Assembly (NCBI GenBank): GCA_022316685.1
Contig: JAKJHU010000030.1
Coordinates: forward strand, 7,466,860 to 7,530,859
Direction: 5' to 3'
DNA: 64,000 nucleotides
Origin: Progne subis subis
Taxonomy: Eukaryota > Chordata > Aves > Passeriformes > Hirundinidae
The notes beneath the pieces were generated by a model. That model was not told the DNA's origin. It saw only the letters and a program-made list of their open reading frames with translations, and did no database searches. Below are positions 12,501 to 24,500 of this stretch, piece by piece (position 1 is the stretch's first letter; each line of letters starts with the position of its first letter). A program made the translations under genes and the position numbers.

Positions 12501-15500
12501 TTGATGATTCTTGTCATATATATTGTAGAAGTATCTCATCAGCACTGTTTAATTTGAGTCTTGGAACAGCAATTGCAATCACTGACTGTAAGATTTTTGT
12601 TGTTCTTCTTCCCCTTCCCCCTGCCCTGCAGTGGAATATATTGAAATTAAGGAAGTCTACACTGTTTTATGTAGAGCATAAAAGAAATTTTGCAGAACTG
12701 CAGTAGTCTAGCTACAGGTAGTTTTCTGCTTAGAACCATAGAACTCTGAATTCAGAGTTGAAATGTAGCTGGTTGAATTATTGGGCTGTGGCTGCAAATT
12801 ATTACCTGCAACTCCGTGATTTGCATGGAGACAATGAAATTAGTACCATAAAAACATGTCTTTTTAACTTTCAAGTTTTCAACATATGTATTGCTTGAGT
12901 TTTTACTAGCAGTTTATTTTGGTGTTAACTCTTGCACAAAGTCTTTATAAGTATTTAGACTTTTAAAATTTGGTCTTTTGGATCATGGGAATCAGTGGGT
13001 AGCGATCTATATTGTGTTTTAAAGCACAGTATATCCCTCTTTTAGTGAGCTTTTCAGTAATTTAGCACTTTAATATAACTGCAGAATAATTTCCACAGAA
13101 TATAGTGAAAATGTTTTTTCATGATGGAATGTGGTAGATTTTAGAAGCTGTTTCTGGAACTAGTTGAGGCAATACATTTTCTGCAAGTATTAAAATCTGT
13201 AAGTTATTTACCACATAATGAGGCCACACCTTAAGCCTGTATTTAGGTCTTCTCTGGAAATAGTCATAGGAAACATTTCAAAAATATTGTAATTTCTATG
13301 TGCTATGTGAAATTGTCAAGCTTGGTTATCTTAATATTATCAAATAATTTTCTGGATTTACATGTTAATGTGATTAGTGAACTTTATAAAAAAAAGTTAT
13401 GCCAGTACAAGAAATATGCTAATGTGGTCTTTTGTGCATTTTAATTTGACTAATGTGACTTCCTATGACTGACCTTTAGCACAAATCTGAAAGCTCTTAA
13501 ACTTTTGCGTCAAAAATGTTTGACAGGACTGGATGAATTTGTGCTGTCATTACGTAAAACTGCATTTTAGCATCTTTTAACATGTATACTAGAATATATG
13601 AGCATATACGGGGAATTTTAGCTGCTGTTGTCATACTCATTATTTCCACTGAATTTCAGTCATTATTTTCAATCCGTATACTTCCTTCCTTCAACGCAAC
13701 CAGCTTTTCTTCTGTCAGTTTTTGCTCCAGGTGCAATCTAAAACAGCAGGTGAACAGTATAATTGAAGCTTTTTTCTGGGTATTTGGCTGAAAATCAGAC
13801 TGCCTTTTTCAGATCACAAGGATGGGGGAGCTCTGGGTGGAAGGGAAGTGGAAATGCATGACAAAATAATGTTGATCTACCAAAGGAGGAAGGTAGTGGA
13901 GTACCTTTCTTTTCCAAAACGTGTTCTCCCTGCCATCATTATGGAGTATCTTAAAAAAAGAACAGGGAAGAGGATTAATGGGTAATTTAGATGTGGTGCT
14001 CTGAAACAGCTTTTGTTTCTTTGCTAGTTCTGTGAGTACATTCAGGTACAGCTTTTTATCAATAGACTTTGAGAAACCCTATGCTTGTTTAGTGGGAAAG
14101 AAATTATGGGAAGAAGTAATAAGCAAAAGCGAAAATCAGTAACATGGAACAAGTAGTAGGTGTTGGTTTTTTATCATTTATATCAGTGAATAGGACTGAA
14201 CTCTTACTCAAATTTCAGTTTTTGTCTGCTTGCTTCTACCTTGATCAAATACTGCATTGTACATAGTGTGAGAAAAAAATGCGTGGACCTCTCAAGGGTG
14301 CATTTTCTTTTTGTGTTGCTCCCTTGATAGATAACTGACTTACTAGAAATAACTATGTATCTACTGCTGTCTAATGTCACCATCAGTAAAAGTGACTAAA
14401 GCACAGTCAGAGTTTGAAGCAATCTGTCTGAGGCACTTTGCAGCTGCTGTTGCTGATGTTGTTGTTCAATATCAGTCTTCCTGAGAGGCCCCTGCCTGTG
14501 TTGTTTGCAAAGCTTTATAGAAAGGCTACTTTTTCACTTAAGGTCAGCCCATGCTAAAAACTTGTCTCTGGTATCCACTAGAAATGAATAAGCAATAATT
14601 TTATTTAATATACTATCTAGGAAATGGAACTGTGATGCTAAATTCTCAGTTATGTTATCCCCATCCATTTTTCTTGAATATCTCTTATCTTGTTACTTTA
14701 GTGAATGGGCTTACCCAAAGAAGAGGGTGACTTCTGTGGACTTACTGTTTTGTTTTTTCTGTTTTGTTTTGTGGTTTTTTTGTTTTGTTTTGGTTTTTTG
14801 TGTTTTTTGTGGGTTTGTTTTTTGTTTGTTTTTTGGGGTTTTTTTGTTTGTTTGTTTTTTTATTATTTTAATTTTGGCTGTGTTTTGGGGTTATTTTGGT
14901 GCTTTTTTTTTACCATCTGTACTGAGCTATAAAGTATATTTATCATGGTATTCTTTTTTTATTTGATGTGTCTAAGTTCAAGTGCTAATGGCTTTCTGTA
15001 TCTGTTAGCACAAATGATGAATATTGTTATGTGTTAATAAACAAACTCGTTCTCCAAAGCATAGTCTATACTTGCATCTAAACATGGCAAGACTTGACAG
15101 CAAGCTGATTCCTTCTGTTGTGCAGTGTCTCAGAAGCAATTTCCATTGGAATTATGTTCTCATCTTGTTTCCTTTTTAAGTTTGAGTTGTGTATATAGTA
15201 GGTACCTATTTAAACCTGAAATCTGTTAAGGAAACACTTGAATTGCTCTGCATTAGAGTAATTATTGTTTAAAGCATTGATTCTTCCTTTCCCTTCCTTG
15301 TAATTTGATCTCATTGCTGTTACTCAAGATTGAGTCATACTTAATGTCCATGTAAATCTAAATACTCATTCATAAGATATTTGAAAAAAGGAAATTTATT
15401 GTCTTAGGACCCACAAACTAGTCTTAAAGTAACTGGAAGCTCATCACTTTCATTTTTTTCATTAACTTGTTCATTGTGGTAGAAATACAGAAAATTAGTT

Positions 15501-18500
15501 GATTTAAAACTGTCTAGAAGTTAATTTCCAAAATGAAGCTTGAGTTGCTAGATACTTGCAATTACTTTTTCCTAGACTTGCTAGGTTTATGTTCTGGAGT
15601 TCCATTTCATAGTAATTACTTTTGATTTTGCCTATTGGATGTCTGTAGAGAACATGGATACAATGCTTCTGGAAAGCAGTAACTCGCTTGTCCAACTGAA
15701 TTTCAGTTAGAACTTAGGATGTGGTTTGAAAATGCTTACTAGATCAAACCATTAGTTGGACTTGAAGTTCTGTCTTCTTGAAATGGTATTTAATGTGGAC
15801 GCTTAGCAATCCAACATTACCAAAGCTGTAACTTCTGGAGTGTCTCAGAATTCAATTTCTGTGTATTTGTGGAAATGTGAAGATCAGAGTGATTGTCTCC
15901 TGGTAAGATAAGCACCTATGTTTAGTATCCCAATCTTTAAACCTTTTTCAGATATGAAGTTCTTTATTGTATCTTGACTAGAACCTACAAAATTTCTGTA
16001 TTAAAGTGGATATTAAAGTTTTAGAATGCACTGCTGTCTTAAGTTTTTGCTTTCTTAATCATGTTCCTTCTATAAATTTGCTTCCATTCTCTGCTGTGTA
16101 CTTCAGTGCTTGGATGCTGGTGCAACATCTGCTTGTTGTGTCTTACATTTTAAAATGTGATATGAACATAATGCTGTGTAACAAGCTGGATAATACTGGA
16201 TCAGCAGAGAGAAGAGGAAGCCTGAAACTTGTAGGCTTTCTGAATGAAACATTGCACAGAATGTGTAAAGATGCACCATGCTAACAGTCTTCAGAATATT
16301 TTTTCCAGTATGTTTCTGGAAAGGCTATCTCTTTATGTTAATGAATTGGATATACAAACTAGATGGTTATTTGGTGTACATTGTGTATTGTCAGTTAAGA
16401 AATTGGATGTGTCACTATGCATGTGTTACTGTGCATTACCACAGAATGTTTAACAGACCTTGCTCTTGTACTGGGGGATGAGTCTCTTAAATTTTAGCAG
16501 TCATGCACTATAGTAGAAATGTTTCTGTTGATTTGTTGTGGTTGAAGAAAAGGACTCTGGTATCTGTTTACATAATCCAATGCTCTTTACAGAGGTTGGT
16601 AACTTTCATTCTTGCTTTTGCAATTAACTTGAGTGATATTGTACTGTCTCTCAACTTCATGCATTATGGTATTTCTTTTTTTTTTTTTTGCTGTATTTAT
16701 TGTCACTATTTAATCTATTTTAAATCTATTTATAACTTAAAGTAAGTGGAAATGCAGAGGTTTTGATGGCTTGGAACTGTCCTGTAGTTGGAATCATGAA
16801 TGTGCAATTGTAATTGATGGCTATTTCATGTATCTAAATAGAGGGATCTGGGATGGTCACTCTGCTAAGAGACAAAGCAGAACCATTCAGCTAAAAAGCT
16901 TATGCTTTTGAGATTCTTAATGGCTTTCAGCATATCTTTGAAAATCCTCAGGAAAACTTTGTGATGGAAAAATACTTCCCTTTTTCCCCCCTCCCTTTCC
17001 CTAAGGGAAACCTGTTGACAGGAAACAAAGGAAGACTTCTCCAATTAGTTTCCATAAGAAAGGAAGTCTTTCTCAGCCAACTAAGAAGTTGTGCCAGTCC
17101 ATGTTGTATTGACACTACAGGAGATAGCTTTTTGTAATATTTTAGTGTTTCTTGTAAAGGGAGAAGGGATCGGACCTTAGCTGTAATCCCATGTTAGCTT
17201 CACCTGCAATAATTTTTACAGACTCCCTTGTTCTAGAAGACAGAGTAGTAATTTTGTATAAAAGTCAGTACCTGATTTGTTATTGTTTTATTTCTACTAC
17301 ATTCTAACTTTATTATTCTTGAACTTGACATGTATTCATGTGGAATCAACAGCAAGTTGTAAATAAACTGAGTAATTATGTCCCGCCTGCCTGCCCTGTT
17401 ATCCTTCTGGGCTAACCTCTGTCTCTTAAGATGGATGGAGTGCAGGAAATATATTTTCTACTAATGTAACCTCACCCAAAAAGCATGAATATTAAATGTA
17501 GGGATTTTAGAATTCAGTGTCATGACTTTTCTGTTGCTGTGGTATCTGGGCATTGTTAGTGACTATGTGAAACAAAGTAGTTCCATCTTATTCAGCTGCA
17601 AAAACCTTCTTCCACACCCAGTGTGCAGTCATGCTACTGAAGTTGAGGGTTACCATGCTTACTGCCATGTAAAATTATGAAATCATGTCATCTGATAACT
17701 TGAAATCTGGTATGGCAAAAAGTAAAAAGCAGGTAACTGGTTTGGAGCAGAAATAAGACATTCCCTAAGTTGTACCTTTATTTGTTGTCACTCTCCTTTT
17801 TCTCTGCTGCTACTTGAGTATTTTTTTGAGACAGATTAGTTTATTAGGAGAAATGACATTGTGAGGTAAAATTACTGAAAAGACTATGCACATTGATTGT
17901 GTAGAGATCTTTATCTTGGTTGTGAATCAACAATGACAATAACAAGATCACCATTCAGTGTAATTAGGTACATTTTCTGTTGCTCCATTATCTATGTAAG
18001 AAATAGGTGGATGCTCTTGAATATTTGCTGCTGCTCCGCACAGATATCATATGTGAGCTGGTGTTCCTCACTAGAATCTTTTCTTAAGAACACTGATGGC
18101 AAGGCCTACATTAATTAATTAATTGCAACAAGAGATGAGATTCTGATTCCAGTTAAGAGATCAGTACTGTAATCCCCAAATGCATGAAAAAAATAAAGGG
18201 GCAGTTTATTAATCTTTAACCAAGTGTTGCCCCTGGGGTCAGAGTTCTCATGTGGGCTTCTTTCTGTGGCTGGGATGGAGATCTGGCACTAGTGCCAGGT
18301 TTTGCCGCGTTGCTGAGTGTGCTGTGTGTTGGTGCTGCTCAGGTTCTCCTTCCCGCCCTCCCTCTGTAGCAGATGCTCCCAGCTGAGAGCAGCTGCCAGC
18401 TCACGGGGCAGCTGCTGCTGCAGGACTCAGCAGCAAAACACTTGAGCATTCATTCCCATTAAACTTTGCAGCTTGTAATTAAGTGAAAAACTGATTTGTC

Positions 18501-21500
18501 AGATCGAACAGAATTTTTTTGCTCCCTTTTCCTTTCAGCAAGTTTTCAAAATCCTTTTGAGAAGCTCTGGGAAAAGTAATTTTTATTCAGAGAGAAGCTT
18601 GAAACTTCAAAGTAAATTGTTAGAGTTGTTTAAGATTGAGTGTTGCAGGACAAAAAAGAGTTCAGTTGTCAGATTCTTTTCTTCCTTTCGTTTGAAGAAA
18701 CAACGTGTTGGCTCCTGTTAGGGAGGGCTGCTTTTTTTTTTTTTTCCGGTGGAAGGGCAGGGAAAAGATGACTGATAAAGTAAGCTGTGGAAGAGTTAGT
18801 TGTATTGTTAGGTTTTGCTTTCTGCCTTAAAAGTTTCATTTGCAGAGAAAGTTTGAAATACTTGCTGCATATTCTTCATTCCTTTAAGATTTCCCAGACT
18901 TGGCAGAGAAAGAGGTGATGTCTGTAGTTTGTATTACATTTTTATATTGATGGTAACTCTTATTTGAAACAGTTTTAAGGATGTCTGGATTTTGTTCTTG
19001 TTTTAACCCTCAGTATTAGTTCACTTATTATTTGGAAAAAAAAAATCCAACACAAAGCCTCAAGCACATAAACAGGGCTATGGCTTATTATTGGAATTGT
19101 GCACCATTTGACTATATATGTAGTCAAATCATTGTTAAATATTTGAACTTCCTAAATCCCAGCTTCAGTGTTCCAATGATAAAAATGTTTTTACTTGCCA
19201 CCTTAATAGTTCAGATAAGTTAGAACAAATTTACTTTTAGAGATGCCAGCTCCCCAAAGAAAGGCTTTACTGAAAAGAAAACAAAATTATCCATCAGAAT
19301 GTTAGACACTAGTGCAAGGTGAGGTGTTCCAACACATAGTTTGCAGTAAAATACAAGTTTTGATCCTGGTTTTCTGTGCTTGAATGTCTTTGCTTTTGGA
19401 ACACAGCACAACAGCCTGAGTGAACAATGATTTAATGTTCTGTTGCTGCCCTGGCCTCTTTAATACTTTCACGCAGAGCTTGGAGCTTGGGTGATGTGGA
19501 GATTTTTTTTTGGTGATTGTTATTTGCTTTGGGGGATGCTGTGGGGGGAAGGGAGGTGTTTCATTTTGGGTGTGGGTATAAAGACTGCAAGTGCGACTAC
19601 AGGGAGATTCTTACAGGGTTGTCATGCTTTTTACTTTTAAACAGTGCACATGCCTGTTTAAAAAAATATCCTTCCTTAAGGGAGAGAAATAATCATGATT
19701 CCAAAAATACTTTCTTGCTGGAACTAGCATTTAACCCTTACAGCAAATTTAGCTTATAGACAAAAGGATTAATTTTCTTCCTGTAGCTTACAAACTGAAA
19801 AGGCTGTAAGGCTAACAGTTTCCAAATGCTTCAAACCCCCCTTTTTAAAAAAATAATATTTTAAATCTTCACTGCTTCTGGACTCTTAAGAAATGACTGA
19901 CAGGGTTTATATAAGGTTGTCAGCATAAGAAAGGCAAACTATTAGTTTAATTTTGAATACAAACATTTTGCCATTAGAAGTTGTTTATGAACAATTATCT
20001 TGTAACAGAATACTGCGAGCAGTTCTTCGGGGGTATTTTTGTGTTCCTCAATATTGTGTATGAGCAATTAAGTGCTATATCTTTAAATATTTTTGCCTTC
20101 TAACAAACTAGTGCTCTGTAACCACGCTTGAGCACAGGAAACCTTCCTCCTTTGTGTATCGTCATCATTTGCGATACATCCCCCTGCTGAACGCTCGCTC
20201 ATTTGCTCGCTGCCTTGTCAGTCAAATGTGAGCGTCCAGCAAACTATCCTGTCACGGCGTCGTGGGGCTCTGCCTGCGCCTGCAACTGCAGCAGGTACAG
20301 AGAATGCTTTCAGGCAGCCTTGAACCATGGTTTTTGTCTCATTTCTTTTTTTAGCCTCATTTTATTTTTAGAAGGGAAATGTCTCGTCTCTGGTATGGGA
20401 AGAAGGGAAGAAAACACCAGCCAGTTAATCGTAAATGCACTCTGGTAATTTTCAGTGTAGTATGTTCATGTCTGTTATTGCAATCCTTAAATGTTGTGGT
20501 GCAGAGACAGTTTCTGAAAGTCTAAATTTTGAATGTGTAAACAGAATGCTAAGTCACAAATTTTCATTATCTTTGGAACATAACCTAATTACTGGTATTC
20601 TATTGGCATTAGGTAAGAAAAACTACTTTGAGCATGAAGGGGTTCAGCAGTTTTAAGGTGGGGTTTCTCCCTTTCTTTTCCCTTGGAGTAATGCATTTTT
20701 TTCACAAAAAAAAAGTACTTTATAGCTAAGTACCAAGAACAAGAGTTTGCATGGACATACAATTAGAAAAGTGTAAATTTCCTGATTTAACATTGCCTTC
20801 TCAGAAGTCAGTCAACCATATAAAGGTCTGATAATACTTCTAAACTCGTGGACATGAGTCTGCTGTAGTCCCATTCTCATGTTTATAGTGAAGGGGAGGA
20901 AGTAAAAACACTGGCTTTACAGTATGTTAGATTTAGGAATGGAACTGTTGTTTTTTTTCCCCAAACAGATTTTTTTGTAGTACTATTTAATATGTAGTAG
21001 TATCCAAAGGAAAAGGTTTTTCAGTGAGACTTGTGAAAGAACAACTTGGGTATAGGGAAGAAATGATCTTGATAATATATTGTGGTTTTACCCAGTGTAG
21101 ATTTGGAAGATAGTTTTCATTTAGACTCTCCTTGTGACAGGAGAGTCTAATTCTTAAGAATTACATCTTACTGGGTTTTGAAGCATGGTTCTTTTAAGGC
21201 ACTGTTGAGTTGTAGGGGTTTTTTTATTGGGGTTTTTTTTTTTTTTTGTGGGTTTTTTTTTTGTTTGTTTGGGGGTTTTTTTGTTTGTTTTTTTTTTAAT
21301 GTACTAACAGGTTTTTATTCTTCTGTGTACTGTTTTTATTTTTAGTCAGGATACTTGCAAAATATGAAATTGACTTGTTGCAACAAATGGTTCTATAAAA
21401 TGTGTGTTAACAGCCCATTTTTGAAGTAATAGGCCCTTAGCTTTCCTCTGTGGTAGGGGGGTAAAATGGAGATATAGTATCTAAATGAGCTGAAATGTTA

Positions 21501-24500
21501 TTCTAGCATACTCTGTAGTAGTGTAAAAACTGTCTGAAGTTCAGTTTACAAAGAATACGTTTTCTAGCATGTATCTGGATACATAGATAAATAGATACAA
21601 CTTGCACAGGTATCTTGAAAAGTAGTAGTATCCTTTGTTATAATTGTTTCCCTTAGGACCAATACTGAACTTTAGCCAGTCTAGCTATGTTATAAAAACA
21701 ATATTTTTCAGCTTCTAAGGACAGTTTGAACTAAAGAATACTGTGAGAATAAGGATAAATTTTGATGTGAGAGAGGTAGAGAGCAGGTTATTTTAACATG
21801 TAAAACGTGAAACTGGAAAAAGAAGATACAGAAGTATCTACAGATGGGGACATTTTTAAAAGGTTGCGATGTTGATAAGAGAAGCTCTATTCCCGAGCCT
21901 GGGTTTTTTCTTCAGTGAGTGTTCGTAAACCTAATGTGCAAGTGTAGTCTTTTTACAGAAAGGAAGGAGTATTGATATAATTACTTCTGTTATGCAAGAC
22001 CAGTGGAAAGAATATTAAGGAGACTGGCAGCATATAAAGGGTACAGGTTTCTGACTGAATCTCTCGTTAGTGGTTGTTCTGAATTTGGATGAAGGCTCAT
22101 CTGACATGAAATAAGTTGCTGGGCTAAATGCAGTGATACAATGAATAAAAAATGCGAGCTTGAAGCAACTAAGTTGCCCTAGCTTGTATGCCAAATGGCC
22201 TTTGTTACTTTCCTGATGATAATGTTAATTTGTGCTGAGCGTGGAAAGGGTTTGGTACTTTCCCAGGGTGAGAAGTCAAAATTCTGGTGACTAGTTGGTG
22301 TTTTCTGCACCCTCTTTAATGACCCAGTAATGTCAGCCTCCCACATTTTAGTAAATGTTTGGTATTTACTATGCCTCTTTATTTTATGGCAATACAAGAG
22401 ATGCCAGTAAGTTTCTAAAATGTCAAAAATGCAGGCAACAGTTCTTCCTATCAAAGCATTTCAGACAAAAGACATCAGACAGTGGAAGGGAACAAAAGGT
22501 GGATTGCCATCTTTGGGAATGCTTGTTTGTGCTTTGCACAGCTTGGATAGGCAGCATTGCCACAGGGGACAAAACCAATGAAAACTGATCATGGCTTTTA
22601 TATACTCAAGTTATTAGCATGCAAAGAGAATTAAGATGTTGGTTTTTATAGCTTGAATTGTTTGAGACTTGCACAACTTCTGACGTTTTGAGTTATTGGT
22701 TAACTTTATTTGGTAAGCTAATGCCTGTATTTCTTTGGCGATTATGAAAGTATAATAATAGGGGCTTGCATGTGGAAGGTAATAATTTAGTACTTCTCTG
22801 TGGATGTCAGAATTGCAAGGTTGCATCAATTCAGTAATACTTCTGAAATATTTTTAAAATGAGTTTTCGATATTAAATTTTTAGAGTAATAGAGTGAACT
22901 AATTATGTGGTTTTAGTAATAAAAAAATGGAGTGAAATCCAGTACTTAATTATACAGATCACTTAGCCTTAGAACCTTTCCTTGATGACAGATATTTTCC
23001 ATACCGGTTGTCCTAGGTAATTTGGGGTTTATGCATCGTGTTTTGTGCTTTTGCCATGAGTGGATGGTCCCATATGGGCCTCTTGGAACAAGTCCAGAGG
23101 GGGGCCACGAAGTTGATCCAGGGGGCTGTGTTGGTATCAGCTGGAAACCTCTGCTATGAAGACAGGCTGAGAGAGTTGGGACACTTCTGCCTGGAGGAGA
23201 GAAGGCTCTGGGGAAACCTTATTATGGCACCTTGCAGAGCCTACAGGGGCTCTCTTGTAAGAGAGCTGGAGGGGGACTTTTCACATAGGCATGTTGTGAT
23301 AGGACAAAGGAAAATGGCCATAATCAGAAGAAGGGAAGGTCTAGATGAGATACTATGAAGAAATTCTGTGCTATGAGGGTGGTGAGACACTGGAGTAGAT
23401 TCCTCAGAATTTGTAGAATTCCCATCCCTGGAAGTGTTCAAGGCGAGGCTGGATGGGGCTTGGAGTAATCTGGGATAGTGGAAGGTCCCTGCCCATGGTG
23501 GGGGCCGGAGGAGTTGGAGCTCTATGATCTGTAAGGTCTGTTCCAACCTGAACTGTTCAATTATTATAGTTCTTCCATTGAATTATTGGGTGTTATAATG
23601 TTTGCTTTTCTAATAATTATGAAACTTTAGTGTATTTTGACAAAGTCAAAGTAGAGTAGCAGAGGCAATTTTGAAAAATGTTGATTGTAAGTTAAAAGAA
23701 AACAAATGAGAAGTAAGGGCTTGCATTTTTCCTATATGTTTTTAATGATCTGTGGAATCTGAAGTTAATCCTTAAATGACTTTTTTTCTATTCAAAGCAA
23801 GGGGCAAACATTTTCATACTGTGATTCTGTTATTTCTAAGATTGTGTAATGCTTTCTTGTTATCCCTGAGAGGATCTTTGCAGGGCAGTATCAGAACTGA
23901 GATGTAACCCTTGCTCAGTCTGCCTTCTCCTGTAATGGCAGCCTGAGCTCAAGCGCCAGGTGCTGTGGTTTCAGCAGCCAAACCACAGGTTTCTCTCCTT
24001 GCAGGTGATGAAACTTCCCTAAATAGTTTTGCAAGGGAGCTGGGTTTTATTGGTCATGTTGCTACAGATCATTTTTTTATTTGAATAAAATCAGTAAAGT
24101 TGTCTGGCCTGCCTGTTTAAGAAAGTAATTTTCTTAAATATAATTCTTAGTTCTTTGCACAACATCCTAAACTGTTTAATGTTTTGCATGTTAAATGTTG
24201 TTATCTTGCTGGCATTATCATATCTATCGTATGACTTTTCTCATATCTTGAAAAAATTAGCTTGTTATTAAGGTCTACAGACTTGATGTAACACTTTGTG
24301 TGCTTCAGGCTTTGATTGCATTCTTTTCAGGTTCATTTGTCCTGGTTATTGCAGATAATTTGGTTTATCTTCGGTATATGTTAATTACAGCTTGGTGCAG
24401 TTGCTATGGGCTTAGAGCACTTTGAGGCAGATATTTAACAGCTCACCCTGCAAAGCTGTGGGGACAATACGGGTCACAGAGAGAATGCTGCTGTCATGTG

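Noticed and set aside
14652..14966. Hydrophobic 104-codon frame resembling a membrane protein
   Set aside because: Produced by the G/T-only tract, which encodes Phe, Leu, Cys, Val and Gly in every frame.
16006..16745. Cluster of + strand frames of 67-92 codons
   Set aside because: Overlapping frames with random composition in T-rich intron; no exon-like borders or homology.
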